Source of the DNA: Acidimicrobiales bacterium
GTDB lineage: Bacteria; Actinomycetota; Acidimicrobiia; Acidimicrobiales; SZUA-35
Assembly: GCA_028285495.1 (NCBI GenBank)
Contig: JANQPB010000006.1
Location: 124,001 to 188,000, forward strand
Length of the DNA stretch: 64,000 nucleotides
Direction of reading: 5' to 3'
Position numbers and translations under genes: made by a program
Notes under the pieces: generated by a model
Seen by the model: only the letters and a program-made list of their open reading frames with translations
Told to the model about the DNA's origin: nothing
The model's database searches: none
In this document: positions 11,301-21,163 of the stretch, piece after piece
How the letters are laid out: every line of letters starts with the position of its first letter
How positions within the stretch are numbered: position 1 is the stretch's first letter

Positions 11301-11923
11301 CGCTCCCGCAGCGGATCGGCGACGATGGCGGCCTCGATCTCGGTGGCCACGGCGTCGTGTCGGCCCTGGTTGAGCAGCGACTCGTACAGCAGCTCGACCG
11401 CGGTCTGGCGCAACGCCGTCAGGCGGACCCGGTGGGCCTCGAACACCTCCGAGGCGGGCAGCCCGGCGCAGGCCTCACCCCGCCACAAGCCGAGGGCCCG
11501 ACGGAGCACGACGACGGCCCCTTCGTCGTCGCGGTCGGCGGCCAGGACGCGTGCCTCGTCGAGCAGGCGCTGGAACCGGACCCAGTCGATCGCCGTCGGC
11601 TCGACCACCAGGCGGTAGCCGGGGGGCGAGCTGGCCAGGCAGCTGTCGGCGGCCCGCCGGCGACGGTTCGGCTCGAGGGCTCGCCGCAGGTTGGACACGT
11701 AGCTGCGGACGGTGACGTGGGGCCGGGCCGGCTCGCCGCCATCCCACACGCTGTCGATCAGCTGCTCCATCGACACGACCTGCCCGGGGGTGACCATCAG
11801 GCGGGCCAGGACGGCCATCTGCCGGGGCCCGCCGAGCGACACCTCGCTGCCGCCGGCCGAGACCCGCAGGGGGCCGAGGAGGCACAGATCGAGATCGGAC
11901 CGGGCGGCGGAGGTGGTCACCAT
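8357..11923 (-). CDS. SARP/AfsR-type regulator: winged helix + BTAD + AAA ATPase
   Basis: [48 protein letters not shown]...[11 protein letters not shown]; Walker [17 protein letters not shown]. Confidence 0.9.
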   Translation of the reverse strand: MVTTSAARSDLDLCLLGPLRVSAGGSEVSLGGPRQMAVLARLMVTPGQVVSMEQLIDSVWDGGEPARPHVTVRSYVSNLRRALEPNRRRRAADSCLASSPPGYRLVVEPTAIDWVRFQRLLDEARVLAADRDDEGAVVVLRRALGLWRGEACAGLPASEVFEAHRVRLTALRQTAVELLYESLLNQGRHDAVATEIEAAIVADPLRERLTELGMLTLYRTGRQSEALALGRRLRERLRDGLGIDPSPAIEQMELRILNHDRSLDVWPPAPNRAGRDEPASSAGAAAPVGSRPAGPVGRRAARRQLSEIDRALERGRLGAVAVVGDAGSGKTTLVRELTDRLGGQGLHIARARTLAESLAPLWPWAQIVLDLLDGDPRPVAELTRGLDAIGGLGLSVATALGRPEDARPATAADTILAVSGLVARSARHAPVVLVLEDLDRADRASITMLEYLVSAMTDEPVGIVATWRGLEAESGPVPSALRALGRLPDLHRIDLAPLDAAEIGELAAAGGHDLTPQQTTAIRRRSGGNPRFAIELVAAMEDDRFPVSPALRALVVDRVEQVHPLALTVLRGAALFRGPFAADDVAPLHPGGTEPTERVIAAALRAGVLAEDDPSLGTCRFRHPVVQEVLAGDLEPGSLRHRHRVIGGHLLDTDEVEASYHLSWSPEPGDRALAARVALDVLHRGARTVPFPELDGRIRNGLTAAEALKRAGQRDGQQRDDCDDLVTDILGYLSWRARVEDRPVDWADNARRNLRAAIDELAGGAAPDRETWSRSTPATPLRGVGGDEPRHRPLDRLERSILNLIGQPTLPAGPGDPVDFVATDPQLLDEVRGAIERLPATSPARLAGCVHLLATEAETAGLAAALRDATKLITAARREGDGASSAPAVATLVARFATELTPAQLEDLLDQHAAAAPGPASDLLWARYGYPALLASGRLDAATGRVEDAVGSAEVGGDALQRAEARFLLVRHLLWVGELDQAERTLDEAVAELAAVGLPEPLPVGRQRRVLRSLRGLSGDDVPGASVPGLGRAPVGLLAGDRVGPAEAVFRLAHLGQRDRAAEHLARLASPDRLDRLDLAELALLGVAATTVSHRVGAELVHQRLVEAGDRLIVRHDGSAIYGPATLWAAVAAHGAGRRRKAQRLLENGLDAVRLLGGTVPASLVAPLLAADDLPIELQPNLKPAGAN

Positions 11924-12174
11924 GGGTTGGGTCGTCCTTGACGGGTGTGAACACCGGACCCGGGACCCGAGGCCCCGGCGCAGGTGCGTGCGGCGGTACT
12001 GGTTCACCCACGTGATGCGCCCATCGACAATGTAGCCGCCGGGCCGGAGTCCTGCTCACGGACGGTGGCCCGACCGGTCGACCGGGTTGGTGGCCGAGCG
12101 CTCCGACGCAGGATGGTGCGGCCGGGCGGCCGGCACTACCCTCCGGGCACCGACGCGACGGGAGGACACCATCG

Positions 12175-13527
12175 ATGGCCGACGACCACGTTGACGGGCT
12201 GACGGCGCAGACGGTCGAGCTGCTGCAGACCATGATCCGCAACCGGTGCGTCAACGACGGCACGCCGACGTCGGGCGAGGAGGTCCGCAACGCCGACGCC
12301 CTCACCGGGTACCTCGAGGGGGCCGGGCTCGAGGTCGAGCGGTTCGAGCCGACCCCTGGCCGGGTGTCGGTCGTCTCCCGCCTGGCGGGGCGCGACCCGG
12401 GGGCGCCGAGCCTGTGCCTGATGGGCCACACCGACGTCGTGCCCGTCAACCCGGACGGCTGGTCCCGCGACCCGTTCGGGGGTGAGCTCGTCGACGGCGA
12501 GGTCTGGGGGCGAGGTGCCGTCGACATGCTGAACATCACGTCGTCGATGGCGGTCGCCTTCCGGCACCTGGCCGAGACCGGCTTCCGGCCGGCGGGTGAC
12601 CTCATCTACTTCGGCGTCGCCGACGAGGAGGCGGGCTCGGCTCACGGCGCCCAGTGGTTCGCCGACAACGAGCCCGATGTCATCCGGGCCGACTACTGCC
12701 TGACCGAGAACGGTGGCCTGCACGGCGGCTCGTCCGACCGACCGGCCGTCGGCGTCAACATCGGCGAGAAGGGTGTCGCGTGGCGCCGGCTGCGGGTGAA
12801 GGGCCGGCCGGGACACGGATCGATGCCGTTCCGCTCCGACAATGCGCTCGTGCTGGCCGCGGCGGTGGTCGATCGCCTCGCCAACTATCGCCCGCCGGCC
12901 CGCTTCACCGAGCTGTGGACCGAACGGGTCGAGGCCCTCGGGCTCGACGACGAGACCAAGGCGACCATGCTCGACGCCGACCGGCTCGACGAGTTCCTGG
13001 CCACGATGCCGAACCGGGGCTCGGCCGCCTACCTCTATTCCTGCACCCACACCACGTTCTCGCCCAACCTGCTCGACGGCGGCGACATGAAGGCCAACGT
13101 GATCCCCGACGCCGTCGAGCTGCAGGTCGACATCCGGACCCTGCCGGGCGAGGACGGCGACGCCGTGGCCGCCCACCTCGACGCCGCCCTCGGCGACCTG
13201 ACCGACAAGGTCGAGGTCGAGATCATCATGAACGACCCGGCCTCGATCAGCCGGACCGACAACCCGCTCTGGGAGAGCCTGCAGCGGGCGGTCAACCGCC
13301 CGTTCCCCTCGGCCAGGCTGAGCCCCCAGATGACCGTCGGGTTCACCGACGCCCGGGTCTACCGGCAGATGGGGTCGATCGCCTACGGCGCCGGCCTGTT
13401 CAGCCCCGACCTCGACGCCGGCGACTTCTCGTCGAGGTTCCACGGCAACGACGAGCGGATCGACGTCGAATCGCTCCGGCTGACCACCCAGCTCTGGCTC
13501 GATGTGGCCACCGATCTGTTGCGTTGA
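12175..13527 (+). CDS. M20-family metallopeptidase / deacylase
   Basis: LCLMGHTDVVPVNPDGWSRDPFGGELVDGEVWGRGAVDMLN...DEEAGS...HGNDERIDVESL. Confidence 0.92.
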   Translation: MADDHVDGLTAQTVELLQTMIRNRCVNDGTPTSGEEVRNADALTGYLEGAGLEVERFEPTPGRVSVVSRLAGRDPGAPSLCLMGHTDVVPVNPDGWSRDPFGGELVDGEVWGRGAVDMLNITSSMAVAFRHLAETGFRPAGDLIYFGVADEEAGSAHGAQWFADNEPDVIRADYCLTENGGLHGGSSDRPAVGVNIGEKGVAWRRLRVKGRPGHGSMPFRSDNALVLAAAVVDRLANYRPPARFTELWTERVEALGLDDETKATMLDADRLDEFLATMPNRGSAAYLYSCTHTTFSPNLLDGGDMKANVIPDAVELQVDIRTLPGEDGDAVAAHLDAALGDLTDKVEVEIIMNDPASISRTDNPLWESLQRAVNRPFPSARLSPQMTVGFTDARVYRQMGSIAYGAGLFSPDLDAGDFSSRFHGNDERIDVESLRLTTQLWLDVATDLLR

Positions 13528-13748
13528 TGGCGGGAATAGCCGCAACCGAGCGACGGTTCAGGGGCCCGATGAGCAAAAGAACGAAGATCTCCGCAACCGA
13601 GCGACGGCGCCACGACCGCTCGGCCACCCTGCAGTGGGTCGGCATCGGCCTGGTCGTGGCCCTCGGCCTGGCCGCAGCACTGTTGCTCACCGACGGCAGC
13701 GGCGGCACCCACGTCAACGCCCCGGCGGTCGAGGGCGTCGCCGCCTAG
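13527..13748 (+). CDS. Small single-TM protein
   Basis: TGATG coupling with the M20 gene; MAGIAATERRFRGPMSKRTKISATERRRHDRSATLQWVGIGLVVALGLAAALLLT; alternative internal ATG at 13569. Confidence 0.55.
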   Translation: MAGIAATERRFRGPMSKRTKISATERRRHDRSATLQWVGIGLVVALGLAAALLLTDGSGGTHVNAPAVEGVAA

Positions 13749-13862
13749 GCACCCGCCCGCCGCGCCGCCCGGTCGCAAGGTGGTATCCCCGGGCGGGTAG
13801 GATTCCGGTTGTCGACGAGAGGGCGCGTGCGGGTTGCGCCGACGATCGGCGGTGGAGGTGAC

Positions 13863-14477
13863 GTGCCCAGACGGAGTCATCCGGCCAGACAAGCGAGACG
13901 GGCTGCCGCCGCCATCGGCGCCGGCGGCTTCGTGGTCGCCACGGTCGCCGTGGCCGAAGGCTCGACCGAGGTCATCGCCCTCGACCTGACCACCGACGGC
14001 GTCCCCTTCGCCGGGTCGGCGCAGCTGGCGATGAACGGCTCGGCCCTCGCCGGTCAGGCCGCCTCGACCGCCGGAGCGGCACCGGCCGCTTCCGACGACC
14101 GGGCGCTCGGCGATCCCGCTGACGCCGCCGGCCAGGGTGGGGGAGCGACGCCCGGCGCCGCCACCGCCACGTCGGCGGCCGCCGGCATCGAGTCGTCGAC
14201 CACGGCCGCCGCCCCGTCGTCCTCGACGACCGTGGCATCGACGGCGACCTCGGCCACCGACGCACCGACGACGGCGGCACCGACCACCGCTCCGCCGACC
14301 ACGGCCCCACCGGCCAGCGAAACGGCCCCATCGAGCACCGCAGCCCCATCGAGCACCGCAGCCCCGTCGACCACGGCGCCGGCGGCGACCCCGTCGACCA
14401 CGGTCACCACCGTGCCCCCGACCAGCGAGACGACCACCACCACGAGGCCACCCGACACGACCAGCCGCGGGAGCTAG
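13863..14477 (+). CDS. Ser/Thr/Ala/Pro-rich low-complexity secreted or envelope protein
   Basis: Hydrophobic stretch near the N-terminus then long STTAAP tail; GTG start; 2 nt before apbE. Confidence 0.6.
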   Translation: MPRRSHPARQARRAAAAIGAGGFVVATVAVAEGSTEVIALDLTTDGVPFAGSAQLAMNGSALAGQAASTAGAAPAASDDRALGDPADAAGQGGGATPGAATATSAAAGIESSTTAAAPSSSTTVASTATSATDAPTTAAPTTAPPTTAPPASETAPSSTAAPSSTAAPSTTAPAATPSTTVTTVPPTSETTTTTRPPDTTSRGS

Positions 14478-14479
14478 CG

Positions 14480-15433
14480 GTGGCCGACCACGTCGCCCGA
14501 TTCCGGGTCATGGGCTCGGAGGCCCACGTCGCCATCGTCGGCGGTCGAGCCGGCCTGCTCGACCGGGCCCTGGCCCGGCTCGACGAGCTCGAGCGCCGCT
14601 GGAGCCGCTTCCTGCCGGACTCGGAGATCTCGCAGCTCAACCGATCCGCCGGCCGACCGATCGTCGTCGATCGCACGACCTACGGCGTGGTGGCGGCGGC
14701 CGTCGAGGCCTGGCGCTGGAGCGGCGGTCGCTACGACCCGACGGTCGGCGGCACCATGGCCAGGGCCGGCTACGACCGTTCCTTCGACGAGCTCGACGCC
14801 CGCAGCTCCGCCGGCCCCGTCGACCACGTCGCCTGCCCGACGCCGATCGAGATCGACCTCGACCCCTATCCCGGCTCGATCGCCGTCCCGGACGGCATCG
14901 AGCTCGACCTCGGGGGCATCGGCAAGGGGGCGGCGGCCGACCTCGTCGCCGACGAGCTGCTGGCGGGTGGCGCCGACGGCTGCTGCGTCAACATCGGCGG
15001 CGACCTCCGCGTCGCCGGCTCCCCGCCCCGACCGAGCGGGTGGCTGGTCGAGATCGAGCCTGGTCCCGGCATCGAGCCTCGGATGATCGGCGTCGCCGAG
15101 GGGGCGGTCTGCACCTCGACCAGGAGCCGTCGGGCCTGGGTCGGATCGCTCGGCCCCGAGCACCACCTGCGCGATCCGGCCACCGGGCGGCCGCTGTCGA
15201 CGGGCCTGACGACGGTGAGCGTCGTCGGAGCCAGGGCGCTCCAGAGCGAGGTCCTCACCAAGTGCGCGTTCGCCGCCGGGGCCGACGAGGCGGGCCGGAT
15301 CATCGCCGGCGCCGACGCCACCGGGCTGCTGGTGACCGACGAGGGCCGGGTGGTCGAGCTCGACGGCCTCGCACCGTTCCGGGCCGCAGCCGCGCTCGAG
15401 CCGATCCCCGCTGCGGTCGGTCGAACCGCCTGA
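14480..15433 (+). CDS. apbE: FAD:protein FMN transferase (ApbE)
   Basis: RFRVMGSEAHVAIVGG...RYDPTVGGTMARAGYDRSF...ELDLGGIGKGAAADLVADELLAGGADGCCVNIGGDLRVAG. Confidence 0.92.
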   Translation: MADHVARFRVMGSEAHVAIVGGRAGLLDRALARLDELERRWSRFLPDSEISQLNRSAGRPIVVDRTTYGVVAAAVEAWRWSGGRYDPTVGGTMARAGYDRSFDELDARSSAGPVDHVACPTPIEIDLDPYPGSIAVPDGIELDLGGIGKGAAADLVADELLAGGADGCCVNIGGDLRVAGSPPRPSGWLVEIEPGPGIEPRMIGVAEGAVCTSTRSRRAWVGSLGPEHHLRDPATGRPLSTGLTTVSVVGARALQSEVLTKCAFAAGADEAGRIIAGADATGLLVTDEGRVVELDGLAPFRAAAALEPIPAAVGRTA

Positions 15434-16146
15434 TGGCCGACCAGATCTTCTGGTACATCTCCCGCTCGGCCGGGCTGGTGTCGTGGCTGGCGGCCGCCGG
15501 GTCGATCCTGGTCGGCACGCTGATCCCGTCCCGCATCCTGGGGCGCCGGCCGACGATCCCGTGGCTGACCGACCTGCATCGAATGCTGGGCGCGCTCGCC
15601 TCGGTGTTCCTGCTGATCCATCTCGCCGCCCTGTGGTTCGACCACTTCGTGCAGCTCCGCTTCGACGACCTCCTGATCCCCTGGGTGGCCGACATCCCTG
15701 GGCTCAGCCGCACGTCGATCGCCCTCGGCGTCCTGGCGGCCTGGATGATGGCCGCCGTCGAGCTCACCAGCCTGATCCGGGACCGCATCCCGCCCGACTG
15801 GTGGCGCACGATCCATCTCAGCGCCTACGCCAGCCTGGTCCTCGGCACGGCCCACGCGTTCCTGGCCGGTTCCGACATCACCAACCCGATCGTCGCCGCC
15901 CTCGGCACGTCCGCCATCACGGCGGTGCTGCTCGCCCTGGTGGTCCGCATCCGGCGCCGCCAGCGGGCGAAGCGCCGGCGCGACGAGCCGCCACCGACCA
16001 CTCGCCCCGAGCCTCCGATCGTCACCACGAGCCCCGTCATCGGCGACCACGGCGGGCTGCTCAATCCCAGGCCAAGCGAAACCACGCCCGGGCCGTCTCC
16101 CCGGCCGCCAGCGTCGGGGCACCACCCGCCGCCGACCCGCGGTTGA
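15433..16146 (+). CDS. Ferric reductase-like transmembrane protein
   Basis: TGATG overlap with apbE; multi-TM, paired His (LHRMLGALASVFLLIHLAAL...WWRTIHLSAYASLVLGTAHAFLAG). Confidence 0.8.
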   Translation: MADQIFWYISRSAGLVSWLAAAGSILVGTLIPSRILGRRPTIPWLTDLHRMLGALASVFLLIHLAALWFDHFVQLRFDDLLIPWVADIPGLSRTSIALGVLAAWMMAAVELTSLIRDRIPPDWWRTIHLSAYASLVLGTAHAFLAGSDITNPIVAALGTSAITAVLLALVVRIRRRQRAKRRRDEPPPTTRPEPPIVTTSPVIGDHGGLLNPRPSETTPGPSPRPPASGHHPPPTRG

Positions 16147-16921
16147 AGGCATCCGGCGCGACCGTCTGGGGCTCGACGCAGAGCGCGTGACCGGGCCGGT
16201 CGAAGACGACCCAGTGGTCACACGACGAGGTGAGCGTCAGCCCGATCAGCCCGGGCCAGCGCAGGGTCGGGCCGTCCTCGACGCCGGTGAAGCAGTTGTC
16301 CCACGGCCGCGGCGACGGCTCGACCAGGCGACCGGTCGGGATCGCCCGGCGATCGAGCTCGTACATCGACCGGGCCAGGAACGTCAGCTCGGCCTCGACG
16401 GTCGATCCGTCCGCTCGCCCGAGGTGACGGTTGAACCACGGGTGCCAGCCGAGCATCACCGGCATGTCGACCTCGGCGGTGACCGCCAGCTCGATGGTCA
16501 GGGCCTCGTCGGTCAGCTCGAAGCGCTGCACGGCCCGGCCCCCGAACGGCCACGGCGCCGGCAGGTCGAGGGCGATCGTGGTGCCCCGGGCCCGGTCGCC
16601 GAGCCCGGCGGCCCCGCCGTCGACGACCGTCCACGGTGCGGTGAAACCGACGCCGTGGATCGCATGGGGCGGCATGTTCAGCGGTAGCTGATGGGTCGAG
16701 CCCGCGAAGTCGAAGCGGCCGTCGGCGATCCGGCCCGCCCACGGCACCATGGGGTAGGAACCCCATTGCACCGACACCGACGGGGCGGTAAACAGCAGTG
16801 GGAGGCCTTCGACGATCAGGGCTGACAACCGGCCTCCCGCCGTGGCGTCGACGCGCACCGACGCCGGGCCGGACTCGAGCGACAGTTGCGACACCTCGAC
16901 CTCCGAATGACCGACGAGCAC
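16061..16921 (-). CDS. Aldose 1-epimerase family protein
   Basis: YPMVPWAGRIADGRFDFAGSTHQLPLNMPPHAIHG...MPVMLGWHPWFNR...DNCFTGV; start codon uncertain. Confidence 0.85.
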   Translation of the reverse strand: MLVGHSEVEVSQLSLESGPASVRVDATAGGRLSALIVEGLPLLFTAPSVSVQWGSYPMVPWAGRIADGRFDFAGSTHQLPLNMPPHAIHGVGFTAPWTVVDGGAAGLGDRARGTTIALDLPAPWPFGGRAVQRFELTDEALTIELAVTAEVDMPVMLGWHPWFNRHLGRADGSTVEAELTFLARSMYELDRRAIPTGRLVEPSPRPWDNCFTGVEDGPTLRWPGLIGLTLTSSCDHWVVFDRPGHALCVEPQTVAPDAFNRGSAAGGAPTLAAGETARAWFRLAWD

Positions 16922-16951
16922 CTGCGACCCTACCGTGCCGGGAGATCAGCG

Positions 16952-18616
16952 ATGACCGCAGCCGACCGCCCCGAACCGCCCGAACCGATCGGGGGTCCGG
17001 CCGGGCTCGACGGTCCACGGTCCGTCGACGACGTCGGGGCCGGTGACGGCATCGCCAGCGGGGCCGATCGCTCGGTCGGGGTGATCGACGACGGTCCGTC
17101 GATGCCACCGCCGCCGCACCCCGACGACAGGCTCCGTGACCCGACCGATCCCGAACTGGTCGAGCTCCGGCAGCCGACACCGCTCGACCGGCGCTGGATC
17201 GTGGCTGCGATCCTCGCCGCCGTGGCCGCCGACCTGGCCCTCCGCCGCCCGCCATGGACCAACGTGGCCGGCACCATCCTCGTCGCGGTGCTCGCCGCCG
17301 GGCTCGTCGGCTCCGGCTTCCTGATCACCCGCACGTCGAGGATCCTGGCCGCCGCCGCCGTGTTCTTCGGGCTCTTCCTGTCGATCCGCACCGACCCGAC
17401 GCTCCTCGCCTTCGACCTGCTGGCCGCCTCCGGGCTGCTCGTCCTCGCCGCCGTCCACGGTCGAGGCCGCTCGTTCTGGGAGCTGCGGCCGCTGCGGCTC
17501 CTGGCCGACGTGGTGACCGTCGTCGCCGAGACCGTCGAAGGCCTGGTCGAGGTGCCGGCCGAGCTCGGCGCCCGATGGCGGGTCGCCCGCGAGCAGGCGG
17601 CGGCCGGGCAGAACCAGGCGCTCGTCGCCGTGGCCAGGGGCCTCGTGCTCACCGTTCCGATCGTCCTGGTCCTCGGACTGCTGCTGGCCTCGGCCGACGC
17701 CGTGTTCTCGTCGTTCTTCTCCGGCATCGGCATCGTCGACGTGCCGGCGCTGCTCGGCCACCTCCTGCTCATGGCGCTGGGGGCCTACGCGGTCATGGTC
17801 CTGCTCCGGATCGCCAACGACCAGGGGTCGCTCGAGGCCCCGCGTAGCACCAGGAGCCTCGGCGCCATCGAGACCGGGGTCCTGTTGGTGTCGATCAACG
17901 TGCTGTTCGGTGCCTTCGCCGTCGCTCAGCTGATGACCGTGGTCGGCGGGGCCGACGCCGCCCTGGAGCGGGCCGGGCTCGACCCGAAGCAGTTCGCCAG
18001 GCAGGGCTTCTTCCAGCTGCTGTGGGTGGCCGGTCTGACCCTCGGGCTGGTGATGGTGGTCAACGTGGCGACCTCGGAGGAGGTCGGGGCTCGGCGCATC
18101 ACCCGTCTGCTGGCACCGGTCACCGTCGTCCTCACCGTGCTGATCGTCGGGGTCGCCTTCACCAGGATCCGGTACTACATCGACGACGGGGGTCTGACCC
18201 CGCTCCGCCTCTACAGCTCCGTGTTCGCCGTCTGGGTGGCGATCGCCTTCGTGATCACCGCCGTCCGCATCAGCGGCTGGCGGGCCAACCGGGCCTGGTT
18301 GCTGCCGGCGCTGCTCGTGTCCGGCCTGGTCGTGCTGGCCGCCCTGAACCTGGCCGGCATCGAGCGTCGCATCGCGCTCGACAACGTCGGGCGGCCGACG
18401 GGCTCCCTGCCCTACCACGTCGAGGCCGGTCAGTTCAGCGGCGACGGCATCGCCGTGCTGGTCGACGGGCTCGACCGGCTCGATCCGGAGCAGGCCGAGC
18501 GCATCGAGGCCGAGCTGTGCGACGACCATGCCGGCCGCACCCCGTCGAGCGGCTGGCTCGACGCCAACCGCGGTCGGGCCGAGGCCGACCGTGCCCTCGA
18601 CCGGCTCTGCGGCTGA
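16952..18616 (+). CDS. DUF4153/DUF4173-type multi-TM protein
   Basis: Many hydrophobic helices; LLASADAVFSSFFSGIG...RIRYYIDDGGLTPLRLYSSVFAVWVAIAFVI; upstream start at 16886 also possible. Confidence 0.75.
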   Translation: MTAADRPEPPEPIGGPAGLDGPRSVDDVGAGDGIASGADRSVGVIDDGPSMPPPPHPDDRLRDPTDPELVELRQPTPLDRRWIVAAILAAVAADLALRRPPWTNVAGTILVAVLAAGLVGSGFLITRTSRILAAAAVFFGLFLSIRTDPTLLAFDLLAASGLLVLAAVHGRGRSFWELRPLRLLADVVTVVAETVEGLVEVPAELGARWRVAREQAAAGQNQALVAVARGLVLTVPIVLVLGLLLASADAVFSSFFSGIGIVDVPALLGHLLLMALGAYAVMVLLRIANDQGSLEAPRSTRSLGAIETGVLLVSINVLFGAFAVAQLMTVVGGADAALERAGLDPKQFARQGFFQLLWVAGLTLGLVMVVNVATSEEVGARRITRLLAPVTVVLTVLIVGVAFTRIRYYIDDGGLTPLRLYSSVFAVWVAIAFVITAVRISGWRANRAWLLPALLVSGLVVLAALNLAGIERRIALDNVGRPTGSLPYHVEAGQFSGDGIAVLVDGLDRLDPEQAERIEAELCDDHAGRTPSSGWLDANRGRAEADRALDRLCG

Positions 18617-18637
18617 GCGACCGCCCCCGGCGGGCGA

Positions 18638-19276
18638 TCACATCGAGGCGCGGCGGGCCCAGACGCCGTGCAGCGGGTCGCCCCGGCGATCCGGCGGCCC
18701 GTCGTAGCCGTGGTCGGGCTGGTCCCAGGGGCCGGACCCGGCGAAGTAGGAGGCGACGATGGCGACGTGGGTCCGGTCGTCGGTCTGGGCCCAACCCTGG
18801 ATGACCTTGGTCGGGAAGCATCGGTTGGAGAACGTCACACAGAACAGACCGCCCGGTCGCAGCACCCGGGCGACCTCGTCGAACACCTCGAGCGGCGACG
18901 TCAGGTAGTCGACCGAGACACAGCACGTCGCAGCATCGAAGCTGGCGTCGGCGAACGGCAGCCCGGGATGGTCGTTGAGGTCGACGACCACCCCGCCACG
19001 AGCCTGCGGGTTTGCGGCCAGCTCAGCACCGTTGCGACCGGCGACGACCAGCGCTTCGGGGGGCTCGTCGAAGTGGGAGATCCACGAGCTCATGAGGTCG
19101 AGGACCCGGCCAGACAGGCCGAGGCGCCGGTAGAGCCGGCCGACGGCGCCGATGGCCCGATCGTCGATGTGGGCCACCAGCCGGGGGTGCCGGTAGAAGG
19201 CGCCGTCGGCCGCGCCGTCCATCCGGGCGAAGAAGCCGGGCGGGTACCGCTCGTAGCGGGGATCGTCTGGAGGCAT
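18638..19276 (-). CDS. SAM-dependent methyltransferase
   Basis: VVDLNDHPGLPFADASFDAATCCVSVDYLTSPLEVFDEVARVLRPGGLFCVTFSNRCFP. Confidence 0.85.
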   Translation of the reverse strand: MPPDDPRYERYPPGFFARMDGAADGAFYRHPRLVAHIDDRAIGAVGRLYRRLGLSGRVLDLMSSWISHFDEPPEALVVAGRNGAELAANPQARGGVVVDLNDHPGLPFADASFDAATCCVSVDYLTSPLEVFDEVARVLRPGGLFCVTFSNRCFPTKVIQGWAQTDDRTHVAIVASYFAGSGPWDQPDHGYDGPPDRRGDPLHGVWARRASM

Positions 19277-19347
19277 CGTGGTCCATTCGCCGGGTGATCG
19301 GTCTTCGGCGGTCGGACCGGCGGCGGACCGGAGCGCCGACCGGCGGC

Positions 19348-20955
19348 TCAGAGATCGATCGTGTCGAGCTCGCCGTCGGCGTAGCGCTGGCGCAGGACCT
19401 TCTTGTCGAACTTGCCGACCGAGGTCTTCGGCACCTCGGCGATCGTCGCCCAGCGCTCGGGCAACCACCACTTGGCCACCCGCTCGGCCAGGTAGTCGCG
19501 CAGCTCGCCGGCGTCGACCGGCCGGCCTTCGGCCGGCACGATGCAGGCGAGCGGCCGCTCGTCCCACCGGTCGTCCGGCACGCCGACCACCGCGGCCTCG
19601 AGCACATCGGGGTGGCCCATCAGGGTGTTCTCCAGGTCGACCGACGAGATCCACTCGCCGCCGGACTTGATCACGTCCTTGGCCCGGTCCGAGATCTGGA
19701 TGAAGCCGTTCGGCTCCATCGAACCGACATCGCCGGTGCGGAGCCAGCCGTCGTTGAACTTCTCGTCGGAGGGGTCGAGGTGGTAGCTGCCGGTGATCCA
19801 GGGCCCGCGGATCTCGATCTCGCCCTGGGCCTCGCCGTCCCATGGCAGGGGGTTGCCGTCGTCGTCGCAGATCCGGATCTGGACGCCGGGCAGCGGCCGC
19901 CCGGTCCTGGCCCGCCAGGCCATGGCGTCGTCCGGGTCGGCGCCGTTCGGGACCTTGGCGATCGCTGCGAGCGGGCTGGTCTCGGTCATGCCCCAAGCCT
20001 GGACGACGGGAACGTCATAGGTCGTCTCGAACGCCTCGATCAGGCTGCGGGGGACGGCGGAGCCGCCGCAGACGATCTCCCGCAGCGACGAGAGATCCGC
20101 GTCCGGGCGGGTGTGGAGGATGTCGTTGAGCACGGTCGGCACGGCGCCGGAGTAGGTCGGCCGGGTGGCTTCGATGATCTCGGCCAGGGGCGCCCCCTGG
20201 AGGAACTGCTGGGGCATCACGAGGTCGGCCCCGACCGACCAGCCGGCGTAGGGCATGCCCCAGGCGTTGGCGTGGAACATCGGCACGATCAGCAGGAGCC
20301 GGTCGTACTGGGAGAAGGCCATGGCCTGGGCCGACACGATGCCGAACGTGTGCAGGTAGGTCGACCGGTGGGAGTAGGTGACGCCCTTCGGGTTCCCGGT
20401 GGTACCGCTCGTGTAGCACATCGCCGCCGCCGACCGCTCGGGCATGGCCGGGTACTCGAAGCCCGGCCGCTCGGATGCGAGCAACGTCTCGTAGTCGAGG
20501 GTCTGACCGAGCAGGCCGTCGGCGTCGGCGCCGGACACGACGATGTGCTCGACGGTGGTCAGCTGGTCGCGGACCTTGGCCAGCAGGGGAGCGAGCGAGC
20601 CGTCCACGATGATGACCTTGTCGGCTGCGTGGTTGATCACGTAGGCCAACTGCTCGGGGAACAGCCGGATGTTGAGGGTGTGGAGCACCGCCCCCATGGA
20701 CGGCACGGCGAGGTAGGCCTCCAGGTGGGTCTGGTTGTTCCAGCAGAAGGTGCCGACACGGTCGCCTTGGCCGACGCCGAGGCGGGTGAGTGCGGCCGCC
20801 AGGCGGTCGGCCCGGTCGCCGACCTCGGCGAAGGTCGACGTCATCGGGCCGTCGTCGGTCCAGGTGATGACCGACGAGTCGGCGTGGATCCGCCTCCCGT
20901 GCTCGAACAGCGAGGTGATGGCGAGCGGGACGTCCTGCATGGTGCTCTCGATCAT
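19348..20955 (-). CDS. Fatty-acid--CoA ligase (AMP-binding enzyme)
   Basis: [23 protein letters not shown]...[37 protein letters not shown]...[16 protein letters not shown]; start uncertain. Confidence 0.93.
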   Translation of the reverse strand: MIESTMQDVPLAITSLFEHGRRIHADSSVITWTDDGPMTSTFAEVGDRADRLAAALTRLGVGQGDRVGTFCWNNQTHLEAYLAVPSMGAVLHTLNIRLFPEQLAYVINHAADKVIIVDGSLAPLLAKVRDQLTTVEHIVVSGADADGLLGQTLDYETLLASERPGFEYPAMPERSAAAMCYTSGTTGNPKGVTYSHRSTYLHTFGIVSAQAMAFSQYDRLLLIVPMFHANAWGMPYAGWSVGADLVMPQQFLQGAPLAEIIEATRPTYSGAVPTVLNDILHTRPDADLSSLREIVCGGSAVPRSLIEAFETTYDVPVVQAWGMTETSPLAAIAKVPNGADPDDAMAWRARTGRPLPGVQIRICDDDGNPLPWDGEAQGEIEIRGPWITGSYHLDPSDEKFNDGWLRTGDVGSMEPNGFIQISDRAKDVIKSGGEWISSVDLENTLMGHPDVLEAAVVGVPDDRWDERPLACIVPAEGRPVDAGELRDYLAERVAKWWLPERWATIAEVPKTSVGKFDKKVLRQRYADGELDTIDL

Positions 20956-21163
20956 CGGATCATGGTGGCCGACGGCTTCGACGAGCTCCAACCCGGGCAA
21001 TGACAAGCATGGCTTCGTCCGGAGCCGCCGCATGGATGCGTGACTTTCGACCATCAGATTGCTGCATCCGATCCCACGTCCGTCTCGGAGTAGCTGGCAA
21101 TCCCCCTACACCGACGGCGGTCCATGTGGATCCGCCTCCGACCCAACGAAAGGCGGCCCTCCG

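Noticed and set aside
9446-11941. 831-aa plus-strand ORF opposite the SARP regulator
   Set aside because: Antisense shadow ORF with low-complexity composition; true coding is on the minus strand.
19294-21003. 569-aa plus-strand ORF opposite the acyl-CoA ligase
   Set aside because: Antisense shadow; the minus strand contains complete AMP-binding enzyme motifs.
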